Virus record (IMG/VR): IMGVR_UViG_3300006805_000042
Location: 1-49,921 of that record
Reading direction: 5' to 3' (one strand)
DNA: 49,921 bases
From: a virus
Part shown: piece after piece, positions 6,965 through 15,105 of the stretch
How positions within the stretch are numbered: the stretch's first letter is position 1
How the letters are laid out: each line of letters opens with the position of its first letter
Made by a program: the position numbers and the translations under genes
The notes under the pieces: generated by a model
Told to the model about the DNA's origin: nothing
The model's input: only the letters and a program-made list of their open reading frames with translations
Database searches by the model: none

Positions 6965-7311
6965 ACGAAGAAATCATGACCAAGATGGGAGAGCTGGCTG
7001 TCAAATTCGGGCAGCCAGTGTTGGATGTCACGCTGTTTGCTGCTAGGGTGGAGGCCGCGCAGAATATCGTTACCGGCATTATATTTCTGCTCTTTAGTAT
7101 CGCTTCTGTTACTTGGGCAATCACGCGAATGCCACGAGGCTGGATTTTCGATAGTGACGGAGATGTTCACCCCGGCGTTTTGGGGGTGGTCTTCTTTGGG
7201 GTGTTTGTCTTTGTTGGTGGTCTGTCTAGTTTCATTACACTTTGTTCCGTCATCAACTGGGTAGGTCTCTGGCACCCCGAGGTCTACCTCGCATCGAAGG
7301 TTTTGTTCTGA
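6961..7311 (+). CDS. Two-helix membrane protein
   Basis: 116 residues from the ATGA overlap at 6961. Two hydrophobic helices are visible at about residues 38-58 (NIVTGIIFLLFSIASVTWAI) and 73-98 (VLGVVFFGVFVFVGGLSSFI), with a short acidic loop between. Fits an inner membrane protein of unknown role. The gene overlaps the next one by one base pair (TGATG). Confidence 0.75.
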   Translation: MNEEIMTKMGELAVKFGQPVLDVTLFAARVEAAQNIVTGIIFLLFSIASVTWAITRMPRGWIFDSDGDVHPGVLGVVFFGVFVFVGGLSSFITLCSVINWVGLWHPEVYLASKVLF

Positions 7312-7511
7312 TGAAAGCTTGGGAGCTTATCAATATTCTTAGCGAAGTCTCACCGCAGACGGAGGTTGTCGTACGCATCGGTCATCATAATTACGATCGA
7401 GCAGAGGCTAGTCGCGTTCAGGTTTACTTCGACGGTAGAAGCTTCTATGAGATAGGATCACTTGTTGGTGGTAAAGATCTAGACTATATAGAGGTTGTCG
7501 TCGTAAACTAA
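7311..7511 (+). CDS. Small hypothetical protein (LINILSEVSPQTEVVVR-type)
   Basis: 66 residues from ATG 7311 (TGATG overlap); the longer frame from 7242 is read-through of the upstream gene. The opening pattern, a helix followed by a P-x-T-E-V-V-V-R strand, is common in short conserved phage proteins of unknown function. It is the last gene before the 210-base non-coding region. Confidence 0.75.
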   Translation: MKAWELINILSEVSPQTEVVVRIGHHNYDRAEASRVQVYFDGRSFYEIGSLVGGKDLDYIEVVVVN

Positions 7512-7524
7512 TCAATCGCCGACT

Positions 7525-7650
7525 TGGACTACATCATAGAGTGTGCGAGATAAAGCCATAGGATTACCTATGATCCCACTGTTCAGGGAAATAAGCAGAG
7601 AGGGTTAATCGACCTCGAACGCAAGAACAGACCCTCTATGATGTAGTCCA
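7525..7650. other. Structured non-coding element closed by a 17-bp inverted repeat
   Basis: TGGACTACATCATAGAG at 7525-7541 is the exact reverse complement of 7634-7650. Between the arms lie a perfect 6-bp hairpin with a 4-base loop (CATAGG atta CCTATG, 7557-7572) and a 4-bp hairpin GAGG/CCTC (7600-7616), so the whole folds as a multi-branched structure. GCTTTTC follows the right arm. It separates the early gene block from the fibre genes and has no plausible ORF; it may be a small RNA, a terminator for the block, or a DNA-level site. Confidence 0.6.
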
Positions 7651-7721
7651 GCTTTTCACTGTTGAATTACTAGCCAGCACACACCATCTAAAAGCTATTG
7701 CCTTTAGGTGGAAAATAATTC

Positions 7722-9065
7722 GTGACAAATAAGACCATCTTGGAGTTCGATACCACAACAGATCCTCTGTTCCTTCTCGCAACTGACGGGGACGGACTGA
7801 CGCGGAAAGCCAACGTCACCCAAACGGTATCGAATGTCTTCGATCAGTTGTCCGTCCCCGACATGGTCAATGCTGCCCAGCAGTCGGCCCTAGACGCGAG
7901 TGATGCAGCAGAGCTCGCCACCCAAGAAGCCAGTGCCCCCAAAGGTACACTACTCCCCTCTGGCAACTACTCGTCTCTACATTATTCTGAGGTAGCCAAG
8001 GACACGGCCCGTGCCGCATCTTCTCTCACCGAGAAGATTATAGGTAATTCCGTCGCCTCCCCTTATACTCTCACGGCCGCCGACAAGAATATGTGTCTGG
8101 TCTTCACGAGATCGACACCCCTAACCGTTATCTGTCCCCTCAATTGGCATAATGATCCAGCACTGGATGGTTCTCCATCCCAGGCTTGGGTAGACTGTGT
8201 TCGTCTTGGTTCGGGTCTCATCACCTTCACCAATGAATCCTCAACGTCGGTTCTCACACCCACCGTTATTGCTCGTGACGACTTCGTCTACAACACGTCA
8301 GTCCCCCTCCCTCCTGCCTACACCGGTAATCATACTCTAACCGTCCCTGCCGGCACCGGACGGAAGTTCTGGGCTGCTCTCTTCACCATCTATGAGTCCA
8401 ACAAGACGGGAAGGTCGGCTACTCTAACGGCCACCAATGTTACTGGACTGACGAAGAACATCTCGGATACGTCAACGGGTAACTATGCAGAGACTTCGGT
8501 GAGCCCACTCCCGGTCGCTGTGTGGTCTGGCTCTCTCGCCGACTCGGACACCTCAACCACCGTCGCCATGACTGTGACACCCGACGCCGATCCACATTCT
8601 TATGTGCTCTATGTCGGTGTTGTTTCCAATGGTGCTGCCGTAACCGGTGCCGTAGCAAACAGTTCTACCGACAATGCGCCCTCTGTGGACCGAACCATTA
8701 CCACGACCATTGATAAGTCGATGGTTATCTTTGGTATGAATATACAGGGTGGTGATACTCAGCCTTTGACCCTGACTGGCCCAGGTACGCAGCGTTTCAA
8801 TGGTCGCACCGGTTCCAGAGGTGTAAAGGATTTCGGTTTTGTATTGGGCGACCACTATGCCCCCACGGCCGGGAACTTCACCTACACCATGACATCTGAT
8901 CAGTCAGATCAGAGAGCCAGTTTCGCGATCATTATTACCCCCAACACGGGAACTCTCGTCGCGTCCACACTGCTTGCTCCAGACGGCGCTACTCTATCGG
9001 CCGCTGGGAAATGCTGCACCATTAGAGCTCGCTCCGATGGCACCTCATTTATCAAGCAGGGCTGA
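7722..9065 (+). CDS. Phage fibre or virion surface protein
   Basis: 447 residues from GTG 7722 with AGGTGG 10 nt upstream. The first 110 residues, with an Ala-rich helix (QQSALDASDAAELATQEAS), resemble the N-terminal attachment region of tail fibres, followed by a region like the GDxVxLxAADxG-type shaft/fibre domains (SPYTLTAADKNMCLVF). The rest is Ser/Thr/Val-rich beta structure. It lies directly upstream of the large spike gene on the same strand, far from the other tail genes at 43.7-49.9 kb. Receptor binding is inferred, not shown. Confidence 0.7.
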   Translation: MTNKTILEFDTTTDPLFLLATDGDGLTRKANVTQTVSNVFDQLSVPDMVNAAQQSALDASDAAELATQEASAPKGTLLPSGNYSSLHYSEVAKDTARAASSLTEKIIGNSVASPYTLTAADKNMCLVFTRSTPLTVICPLNWHNDPALDGSPSQAWVDCVRLGSGLITFTNESSTSVLTPTVIARDDFVYNTSVPLPPAYTGNHTLTVPAGTGRKFWAALFTIYESNKTGRSATLTATNVTGLTKNISDTSTGNYAETSVSPLPVAVWSGSLADSDTSTTVAMTVTPDADPHSYVLYVGVVSNGAAVTGAVANSSTDNAPSVDRTITTTIDKSMVIFGMNIQGGDTQPLTLTGPGTQRFNGRTGSRGVKDFGFVLGDHYAPTAGNFTYTMTSDQSDQRASFAIIITPNTGTLVASTLLAPDGATLSAAGKCCTIRARSDGTSFIKQG

Positions 9066-9070
9066 CAGAG

Positions 9071-12000
9071 ATGCCAGCACCTTTCGTTCTCGTCTCCCCC
9101 CGCCTGATGGCTGGAGCCACTGACACCACAGCGGCACCTGTCACTCCCGAGCTGCCGGTCCTGAACATCACGGTCAAGGTCGACTCCCTCATCCGCCTTC
9201 CGGGTGATCCCGTCGTTGCCACCGTAGTGGTGAACCGTACGGTCAATTCGGACGTGAGTTGTTCTGTCCCTTGGTCGATCCTAGGCACCGGCACCAATCC
9301 GGTAACGTCAGCCTATTTCATCGGATCCGTCTTCCCTTCCGGCACCATCTCATTTGGGATCGGGGAGACCTCAAAGACCGTTACCTTCTCTCTTTCTGCG
9401 GGCTCGCGTCCGAGTTTCGAGATGACAGGCAGGTTCCGCCTCGGTGTACCAACGGGAGCTAAGCTCGGAGCAACCAGCTTCTTTGATTTCTACCTGTTGT
9501 CGCCCCTCACCTTCCCCACCAGGGTTGATGCCGCTGAACCGGGTTGGGTAAACATCCCGACCTACGCCACTTCTCCAGGCAAGGTTCTGTTCTCGACCGT
9601 TGCCGACATGACGACGGCTGTCTCTTCAGCCACGGCTGGCAGCACCATGGTGCTCACCACCAACTTGGACGCTGGGGGCGCTACCTTCACCCTCGACGCA
9701 GAGGGCACGACCGCTGATCCGATCTTTCTCAGAGGCAACAGTGACAAGAAGGCGAGCTTCCCTGAGCTCAGCAATGCCACCATCATCTGCACGGGCCAGC
9801 GGTGGGTCATTTGCAACTTGCGGCTCAAGAACGTCCGCATTCTCGTGCGCTCATCCTCTTACACGGAGATCAAGCAGAACCGCTTCTACTTCTATTCTGA
9901 TGGTGGTGCCACTAAAGGTGCGATCGTATTCGAGAGCACGAGCACTTCCAGATACACCCACATTTACGGCAACGACTTCATTGGCTCAACCGACGCCCCT
10001 TTCAAGCGGTCGGCTATCTTTGGTGGTGCGCTCACTGGTGGGGTCTTCTATAAGTATGTGTGGGTCCGAAAGAATCTCTTTAAGGGTTTCACGGATGACC
10101 CGACTGTAGCCAACAGCGCGATCATGATCGGCCCGAACGATCATGACTCCCTAACCGACGCACACTTCTACGTCGCTGAGAATCTGTTTCTCGATTATAT
10201 CGGTGTAGGCTATGTCGTCGATACAGGTTCAGCGGGTGTCGCATGCTTCGATAATACATTCGAAGCGAAGACCTCGACCTCGAAGCAGTGGCTGCGTATT
10301 CGCCAGGGTTGCACCAAGCCCACTCAAGCAACAGGTAACATCATCGATGGGAATATGTGGACCGCTCCAGTTGGGTCCACTACTGACCTCGGTGGTATCT
10401 CCATCGCGGACGGTTTCACGGTTGTCGTTAACAATTGGGCTTGTCTCCTAGCCTCCGCTGCATCACCAATAGCCACCTCCCCTTCTGCAACGGCAAAGAT
10501 CGCCCTGGCTCGCGGGTCGCTAGATTGGACGGGTTGGCCAGACAACTATGCCGACGCCCCCGCTGGACGAGCTTGGCCAAACTGCGCCTACGCTTATGTG
10601 GGCGGTAATCATATCCCAATTGTGGTCGGTGACGCTACTACTCGACCTTGGCTGACTTCTGATACTCTAGTGAAGACGGCCAATCTCTTTGTAGCGCCTA
10701 ACGATACAGCGAGGGCTGATCGCAATTCGTCGATCACTTATGGTCCTTCTCATTCCCTCTCAGACGTCGTAAACAGTGCCGTTATTTCACAAGCATCATT
10801 CACTCGAATTCCTACCAGACGAACGGAAGCCAACACTGGTTGGGGTCTCCTCTCGGGTCTCTCTTACCCAATTCCGGCGATCAATTATTCCCTTGATACC
10901 TTTTCCAATACGGCTAAGGCGCAGAATCTTACCGCTGCTTATGAGGGTCCAACCCCTCTCACCCTGACTATTGTTTCAGCACCCGCTCATGGTACCACCT
11001 CGATCTCCGGCGGCACGCTCACGTTCACACCATCCACGGGCTACGTTGGTTCAGACACGCTGACGTACCGCCTGACGGATGCTGAGGGAACCTACGTCGA
11101 AGGTGTGATCACCTACACGGTAGCCGGGCTCACGCTCACCGTGGCAGCTCCCGCCGACGTTAGTGAGGGCAACAGCGGCACGAAGACGATTCGTTTCGTC
11201 GTCACCAAGAGTGGTGGTACCGGATCCTGCTCAGCAACCTGGACCTTGACTGGTGGTGTGAATGCCGCCGACTTCCAGTCTGGGCAGGCATTCTCTGGGA
11301 CGGTCACCTTTGCTTCCGGTGACACGACCAAGAACATCGACTTCACTCTGAAGGGCGACACTGACCCTGAAGATAATGAGCAGATGACAGTGACCCTGTC
11401 TGCTCCATCAAGCTGTGCGCTCGGTACTCCCTACTTCGGTACCACCTCGATCCTGAATGATGATACCGCAGCACTGGGTGGGCGTCTCTATAACCCTCCT
11501 CACGGACCTGCTTCTACGTCCGATGTTGTGACGTGGCTGATCACCGACCCCTACCCTGGTGATGGCAACTGGACCAAGTATCTTCTGATTGTTCTTCCGC
11601 CGTCCGCCACCCAGCTTCGTATTCAGAAGCAAACCTTGAAATACAAGGGGGTGTTCATTATCGGCGGGAAGATGAATCTCGTTGGTAATCAGAATTGCAC
11701 CTTCCAGGGCAAGACGGAAGCTCTCCCCGGTGATCCTGGTAATGTGTTCCACCTGAACTTCACTACTACTGATATGCCATCGGGGCTCATCGGCAATTAC
11801 AATGGTGATCCTGGCGACGGTCGTCCATTCATTTGGATCGACGGCGTTGATATGGATAGCTGTTGGGCTGTCGACGACGTCATGGGCACCAAGCAATCAT
11901 GCTGGTGGGGTGACTTCTTCAGCTTTGGTACGAAGACTCCTTCTGATAGCGGTAAGAACAAGTGGGTCGACGTCTATCTTCTGCGTCATCGGATCAAGAA

Positions 12001-12733
12001 CGGTTTCTATTTCGGTAACCTGCAAGAGATCACAGGCTCGCTTGGCCACTCCGACATCATGCAGAATAACAATGCGCAGATTCGGAGCCTGAACGTTTGG
12101 AAGTGTGACCATAAGCATTTCGGTCAAGGTTTCTTTGCTGGCTCGGGTGCTTACACTCTTCCCAATGATGGATGGTGGGAGATCTCAGATTGTGTGTTCC
12201 GTCGCCCCCCGAAGTCCTCGAAGGTTTACTCCTCATCGCAGACTCCAACGTGGAATCCAATCCAGGCGGTGGATAACTCCTGCAACCCAGATGTGATCGT
12301 GCACACGACGACGCAGTATGAGGGACCAACAATCGATGTCCAGCCTGGGGAATATTATGCTGTTCTTCTGGGTCCGCGTAACTACTTCGAGTTCCCAAGC
12401 GCCGTTGACAACTCGATCAATTGCCTGGGCATCGGCCTCATGGGCTACAGCATTTACGGGACGACCCAGAAGGTAAGCAGGAATTATTCTACTCGCGTGA
12501 TGACCGTTGGTGTCTCTGATATGTGCGTGACGCATGACCCGCCGTTCCATAAATACCCATATGTGGGCAAGACCGGCGCAGGGGGGCCATTCAACAGAGC
12601 CGCTGGCTTCTATACTCGCTCATGTGGAATGAGCGTACCTTCTACGGCTCCTCTCACCGAAGCTGAAGTTGGTCTCTCTCGTCGGATCACCACCGCAGCC
12701 GACCTGCTCACCTACATCTCGTCGGGGACTTAA
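9071..12733 (+). CDS. Large multidomain tail spike/fibre protein with Calx-beta and beta-helix regions
   Basis: 1220 residues from ATG 9071. Visible parts: a Calx-beta-like domain near residues 28-130 (ITVKVDSLIRLPGDPV, GETSKTVTFSLS); a probable right-handed beta-helix near 170-470 with a chondroitinase/alginate-lyase-like opening (ADPIFLRGNSDKKASF); a cadherin/Ig-like repeat near 623-680 (PAHGTTSISGGTLTFTPSTG); a second Calx-beta near 690-795 (DVSEGNSGTKTIRFVV, DTDPEDNEQMTVTLS); and a second beta-helix near 830-1145 resembling pectate lyases. Such proteins bind or degrade host surface polysaccharide. Catalytic residues cannot be assigned from sequence alone. Confidence 0.8.
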   Translation: MPAPFVLVSPRLMAGATDTTAAPVTPELPVLNITVKVDSLIRLPGDPVVATVVVNRTVNSDVSCSVPWSILGTGTNPVTSAYFIGSVFPSGTISFGIGETSKTVTFSLSAGSRPSFEMTGRFRLGVPTGAKLGATSFFDFYLLSPLTFPTRVDAAEPGWVNIPTYATSPGKVLFSTVADMTTAVSSATAGSTMVLTTNLDAGGATFTLDAEGTTADPIFLRGNSDKKASFPELSNATIICTGQRWVICNLRLKNVRILVRSSSYTEIKQNRFYFYSDGGATKGAIVFESTSTSRYTHIYGNDFIGSTDAPFKRSAIFGGALTGGVFYKYVWVRKNLFKGFTDDPTVANSAIMIGPNDHDSLTDAHFYVAENLFLDYIGVGYVVDTGSAGVACFDNTFEAKTSTSKQWLRIRQGCTKPTQATGNIIDGNMWTAPVGSTTDLGGISIADGFTVVVNNWACLLASAASPIATSPSATAKIALARGSLDWTGWPDNYADAPAGRAWPNCAYAYVGGNHIPIVVGDATTRPWLTSDTLVKTANLFVAPNDTARADRNSSITYGPSHSLSDVVNSAVISQASFTRIPTRRTEANTGWGLLSGLSYPIPAINYSLDTFSNTAKAQNLTAAYEGPTPLTLTIVSAPAHGTTSISGGTLTFTPSTGYVGSDTLTYRLTDAEGTYVEGVITYTVAGLTLTVAAPADVSEGNSGTKTIRFVVTKSGGTGSCSATWTLTGGVNAADFQSGQAFSGTVTFASGDTTKNIDFTLKGDTDPEDNEQMTVTLSAPSSCALGTPYFGTTSILNDDTAALGGRLYNPPHGPASTSDVVTWLITDPYPGDGNWTKYLLIVLPPSATQLRIQKQTLKYKGVFIIGGKMNLVGNQNCTFQGKTEALPGDPGNVFHLNFTTTDMPSGLIGNYNGDPGDGRPFIWIDGVDMDSCWAVDDVMGTKQSCWWGDFFSFGTKTPSDSGKNKWVDVYLLRHRIKNGFYFGNLQEITGSLGHSDIMQNNNAQIRSLNVWKCDHKHFGQGFFAGSGAYTLPNDGWWEISDCVFRRPPKSSKVYSSSQTPTWNPIQAVDNSCNPDVIVHTTTQYEGPTIDVQPGEYYAVLLGPRNYFEFPSAVDNSINCLGIGLMGYSIYGTTQKVSRNYSTRVMTVGVSDMCVTHDPPFHKYPYVGKTGAGGPFNRAAGFYTRSCGMSVPSTAPLTEAEVGLSRRITTAADLLTYISSGT

Positions 12734-12734
12734 G

Positions 12735-12953
12735 ATGCCTGATTTTACCAGGAAGTTGGAGCGGGCACTGGCAGCCGACGATGTTGTCAAGATCGCAGAG
12801 AGCAAGACCCTCGATGTCATAATGGGTATCCCAAAGTGGATCGTGCTTGGTTATCTCCTCTATCAACTGGAGAAGGATGGTGGTCGTTGGAAGGGTGATG
12901 CTCTTCCAGGTAGGTCGGTGAAGTTAGCTAAAAACTTGGCTGAGTTAGAATAA
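12735..12953 (+). CDS. Small protein downstream of the spike gene
   Basis: 72 residues from ATG 12735, one base after the spike stop, with GGGGA upstream. Amphipathic helices (RKLERALAADDVVKIAE, IVLGYLLYQLEKDG) dominate; a membrane helix is possible at residues 32-47 but short. Could be a chaperone or partner of the preceding spike by position; no family recognised. Confidence 0.7.
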   Translation: MPDFTRKLERALAADDVVKIAESKTLDVIMGIPKWIVLGYLLYQLEKDGGRWKGDALPGRSVKLAKNLAELE

Positions 12954-12982
12954 TACTTGTTCGTTATTAGTTCATAAATTGT

Positions 12983-13000
12983 TCAAACTATGGTGTTTGA
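12983..13000. promoter_or_regulatory. Dyad upstream of the HNH gene
   Basis: TCAAAC and GTTTGA form a perfect 6-bp dyad around a 6-base spacer in an AT-rich gap. It could be an operator or a small hairpin. No convincing -35/-10 pair could be assigned in the 80-base gap. Confidence 0.25.
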
Positions 13001-13033
13001 CCACCAAATTAGACTGCACATTGAGGCAGCTAG

Positions 13034-13639
13034 TTGGTGGTCGTGTTGGATATTATTACTCGTAAAGAAGCTAAAGCTTTAGGATTGAAGAGATATTTTA
13101 CAGGCAAGCCTTGTAAGCATGGGCATGTTTGTGAGCGGCAGGTAAGTAGTAAAGGTTGTGTAGAGTGTGAGAGTCATCGGAACAACTCGGGAGAGCGTCG
13201 GGAGCGACGCAGGGAGAGCCTCCGTAAGTGGATCCTAAATAATTACGAGCAATACCTTGAGAATTCCCGCAGATGGAGACAAACCAATCCGGTGCGGCAT
13301 AGAGAGAATTGCCGAAAGTGGCGTCAAGTTAATCGAGATATACATCATGAGAACTGTCGCAGGTGGCAGCAAGCCAATCGGGGACGATGTCGGGAACGTG
13401 ACGCCGCCCGCCGGACACTTAAGCTCCAAGCCTATCCCTCCTGGGTAGACCGTACTGAGATAGCAAGGATCTATGAAGCGTGCCCTCCAGGGTACCACGT
13501 AGACCATGAGATTCCTCTGAACCACCCACTGGTTTGTGGGCTGCATGTTCCAGCAAACCTAAAGCCAATTCCTGCAAGGGAGAATCTATCAAAAAGAAAC
13601 TCTTTTAATCCTGAAACGTATGTTCACACATTTCCTTAA
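13034..13639 (+). CDS. HNH homing-type endonuclease
   Basis: 201 residues from TTG 13034, preceded by GAGG at 7-nt spacing; GTG 13037, GTG 13043 or TTG 13046 are alternatives. The N-terminus has a Cys/His cluster (KPCKHGHVCERQ ... GCVEC), the middle has a repeated Arg-rich unit (EN-x-R-x-WRQ-x-N, about four copies), and the C-terminus carries the nuclease core VDHEIPLNHP ... LKPIPARENLSKRN. This is a free-standing selfish endonuclease. The gene is more AT-rich than its neighbours, and its stop codon lies inside the long hairpin at 13633. Likely a recent insertion. Confidence 0.88.
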   Translation: MVVVLDIITRKEAKALGLKRYFTGKPCKHGHVCERQVSSKGCVECESHRNNSGERRERRRESLRKWILNNYEQYLENSRRWRQTNPVRHRENCRKWRQVNRDIHHENCRRWQQANRGRCRERDAARRTLKLQAYPSWVDRTEIARIYEACPPGYHVDHEIPLNHPLVCGLHVPANLKPIPARENLSKRNSFNPETYVHTFP

Positions 13640-13695
13640 TGTAAGCTTCGTACTACATAATCAGACGATATGTAGTACGAAGCTTACATTAAGGA
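13633..13695. repeat. 27-bp perfect hairpin containing the HNH stop codon
   Basis: Bases 13633-13659 are the exact reverse complement of 13669-13695, with a 9-base loop. The left arm contains the TAA of the HNH gene, and the right arm carries AAGGA followed by GCTAGAT. The same string GGAGCTAGAT recurs at 13781-13790, where it is the ribosome binding site of the next gene. No T-run follows. It may end or protect the HNH transcript, or be a footprint of the insertion. Confidence 0.8.
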
Positions 13696-13743
13696 GCTAG
13701 ATCTATCATAATAAGTCTGCGAACTCTTGAAATCTGACACAAC

Positions 13744-13773
13744 AAGTGGCTTCTGTATCAGCAGGAGCCACTT
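13744..13773 (+). terminator. 12-bp hairpin, terminator or leader structure
   Basis: AAGTGGCTTCTG pairs with CAGGAGCCACTT (one G-T pair) around a 6-base loop. It sits between the HNH hairpin and the next gene and leaves that gene's own GGAG free. The run after the stem is only TTC, so it is a weak intrinsic terminator at best. Confidence 0.45.
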
Positions 13774-13788
13774 TCACGTAGGAGCTAG

Positions 13789-14112
13789 ATGATGGCTAAA
13801 CACCTCGTTCGTGTGGACTTTATCCAAGATGATAAGTATGGACTAAACGGTAATCTTTCGGATGCAATAGAATTTCTTCGAGAGGCTTTGGAGCGAATCC
13901 CAGAGGAGTTTCGTTCCAGCGCGAGGCTTGAGCTTGATATAGAGTATCCTTACGGAGGTGAGGAGATACGCATTAGAATTGTATACTGGAGACCGATGAC
14001 CAGGGAGGAGCTTAAGCATAGACGCGATTTAGAGAAGGCACAGAGGGAGCTCAGAGATAGCCAGGAGAAAGAGGAGTTGAAGCGTCTTAAAGCGAAGTAT
14101 GGTGATATATGA
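13789..14112 (+). CDS. Hypothetical protein with C-terminal coiled coil
   Basis: 107 residues from the first of two adjacent ATG codons (13789, 13792), with GGAG 5-8 nt upstream. A mixed alpha/beta N-terminal domain (residues 1-68, with LREALERIPEEF) is followed by a charged coiled coil (EKAQRELRDSQEKEELKRLK). Coupled by ATGA to the next small gene. No function recognised. Confidence 0.75.
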   Translation: MMAKHLVRVDFIQDDKYGLNGNLSDAIEFLREALERIPEEFRSSARLELDIEYPYGGEEIRIRIVYWRPMTREELKHRRDLEKAQRELRDSQEKEELKRLKAKYGDI

Positions 14113-14276
14113 GAGCCACCCTCCTCGATCTGATAGCCGGGGGTCGTCTCCAGATCCTCATAGAACCCGACTGGCACCCCTCCGAGCCTGGGACCCACGT
14201 CTGGCTGAGCTTCGATGGGGAGCTTATTCACTCGATCCCCCTGTCGGAGGATGATACAGATGAGTCTCATAACTGA
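14109..14276 (+). CDS. 55-residue hypothetical protein
   Basis: Opens at the ATGA overlap (14109) and reads MRATLLDLIAGGRLQILIEP and onward to a TGA at 14274. Composition (GTHVWLSFDGELIHSIPL) is that of a small beta-rich protein and codon use matches the neighbours. GGAGG near its end serves as ribosome binding site for the next gene. No family recognised. Confidence 0.7.
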   Translation: MRATLLDLIAGGRLQILIEPDWHPSEPGTHVWLSFDGELIHSIPLSEDDTDESHN

Positions 14277-14445
14277 GATCCACCGTGGAGATGAACCAAT
14301 AACAGTGGAATTCGAGGTTGACCTGCGCAACTGGGAGCTGACGTACTCTGATATCCCTCTAACCAGCGATGAGGTTGACGAATTGCTGGATTTGGCATAC
14401 GTTACAGAAGGTTACGCGGAGCGGGAATACCAGCCACTCCGCTAA
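14260..14445 (+). CDS. Small acidic hypothetical protein
   Basis: 61 residues from ATG 14260, selected because GGAGG is about 9 nt upstream; in-frame ATG 14251 overlaps that site and is less likely. It overlaps the previous gene by 17 bases. Acidic, with a helix LTSDEVDELLDLAY in the middle. Function unknown. Confidence 0.7.
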   Translation: MSLITEIHRGDEPITVEFEVDLRNWELTYSDIPLTSDEVDELLDLAYVTEGYAEREYQPLR

Positions 14446-14466
14446 TATCAACGAAGCGAGGACTAA

Positions 14467-14697
14467 ATGGAAGATTCTAAAAGCCTCGCTCTCAGCGAAA
14501 CAAAATTAATTCGTGGGCTGGCCAAGGGCTTAATCGCAGAGCTCGAATCCAAGTATGATCTGACTCAGTCAGACGCTGCCCGCGAACTGCGAGGGTACCT
14601 TTCCTTATTCCGGCAGGCCGAACTCTATCTCACGGGTTCCGATCGCGAGAGAATCCAGAGACTTATAAACCAAATGCACCTAGTTCCAAGGGATTAG
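14467..14697 (+). CDS. Small helical hypothetical protein
   Basis: 76 residues from ATG 14467 with GAGGA upstream. Nearly all helix, with alternating charged and hydrophobic residues that suggest a dimer or bundle. It is the last gene before the lysogeny module. Confidence 0.7.
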   Translation: MEDSKSLALSETKLIRGLAKGLIAELESKYDLTQSDAARELRGYLSLFRQAELYLTGSDRERIQRLINQMHLVPRD

Positions 14698-14711
14698 GGC
14701 ATTTAAACGAT

Positions 14712-14754
14712 TTAACATCATGGAATTGTCATTGACCTCCCAGCGGTTAACATC
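14712..14754. repeat. Paired TTAACATC direct repeats upstream of the xis-like gene
   Basis: TTAACATC occurs at 14712-14719 and 14747-14754, 35 bases apart, in the 108-base gap ahead of the excisionase-like gene. Spaced copies in this position could be binding sites for the HTH proteins of the module. An 8-mer pair may also be chance. Confidence 0.3.
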
Positions 14755-14805
14755 CAGTTAGCCCCTACGGCGGTGGAACCAGAACCTCTAGGGTTGTAAA
14801 GAAGA

Positions 14806-15105
14806 ATGTCAAACTTCGTTGACGCAGGTGTCGTTGCGCGACACCTTGGACTGACACGCCGATCGATCCTGCATTACGCGAAGACCGGACGAATACCCTC
14901 CCTCAGGGTCGGTAGGCATTGGCGTTTTTCTATCGCTGCGGTCGTGGAGTTTGTCGCGTGTCCACTCACATCTACAGACGTAAAGGCAGTCGCTACTGGC
15001 AAGCTCGGCTCACTCGATCCGATGGATCTTACCACCGGGTCTCTACGGAGTCGCCTGATGAAGGTGAGGCGCAACGCATTGCGGAACTCCTCCAGCAGGA
15101 GTTAA
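14806..15105 (+). CDS. Excisionase-like helix-turn-helix protein
   Basis: 99 residues from ATG 14806. Residues 4-50 match the AlpA/Xis class of HTH domain: DAGVVARHLGLTRRSILHYA, then RIPSLRVGRHWRFS and a final helix AAVVEFVA. Residues after about 51 lie in the alternative frame of the integrase gene and look non-globular. The overlap with int is about 148 bases, unusually long. A -1 shift near the end of the HTH domain would fuse it to the integrase. Role inferred: directionality factor or regulator of integration. Confidence 0.75.
   Translation: MSNFVDAGVVARHLGLTRRSILHYAKTGRIPSLRVGRHWRFSIAAVVEFVACPLTSTDVKAVATGKLGSLDPMDLTTGSLRSRLMKVRRNALRNSSSRS

Noticed and set aside
6784-7275. 163-codon minus-strand frame
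   Set aside because: It lies antisense to two coupled plus-strand genes, has no ribosome binding site and no recognisable motif.
9562-12550. Minus- and plus-strand frames inside the spike gene
   Set aside because: All are in the shadow of one 1220-codon frame with consistent beta-structure; none has a credible start region.
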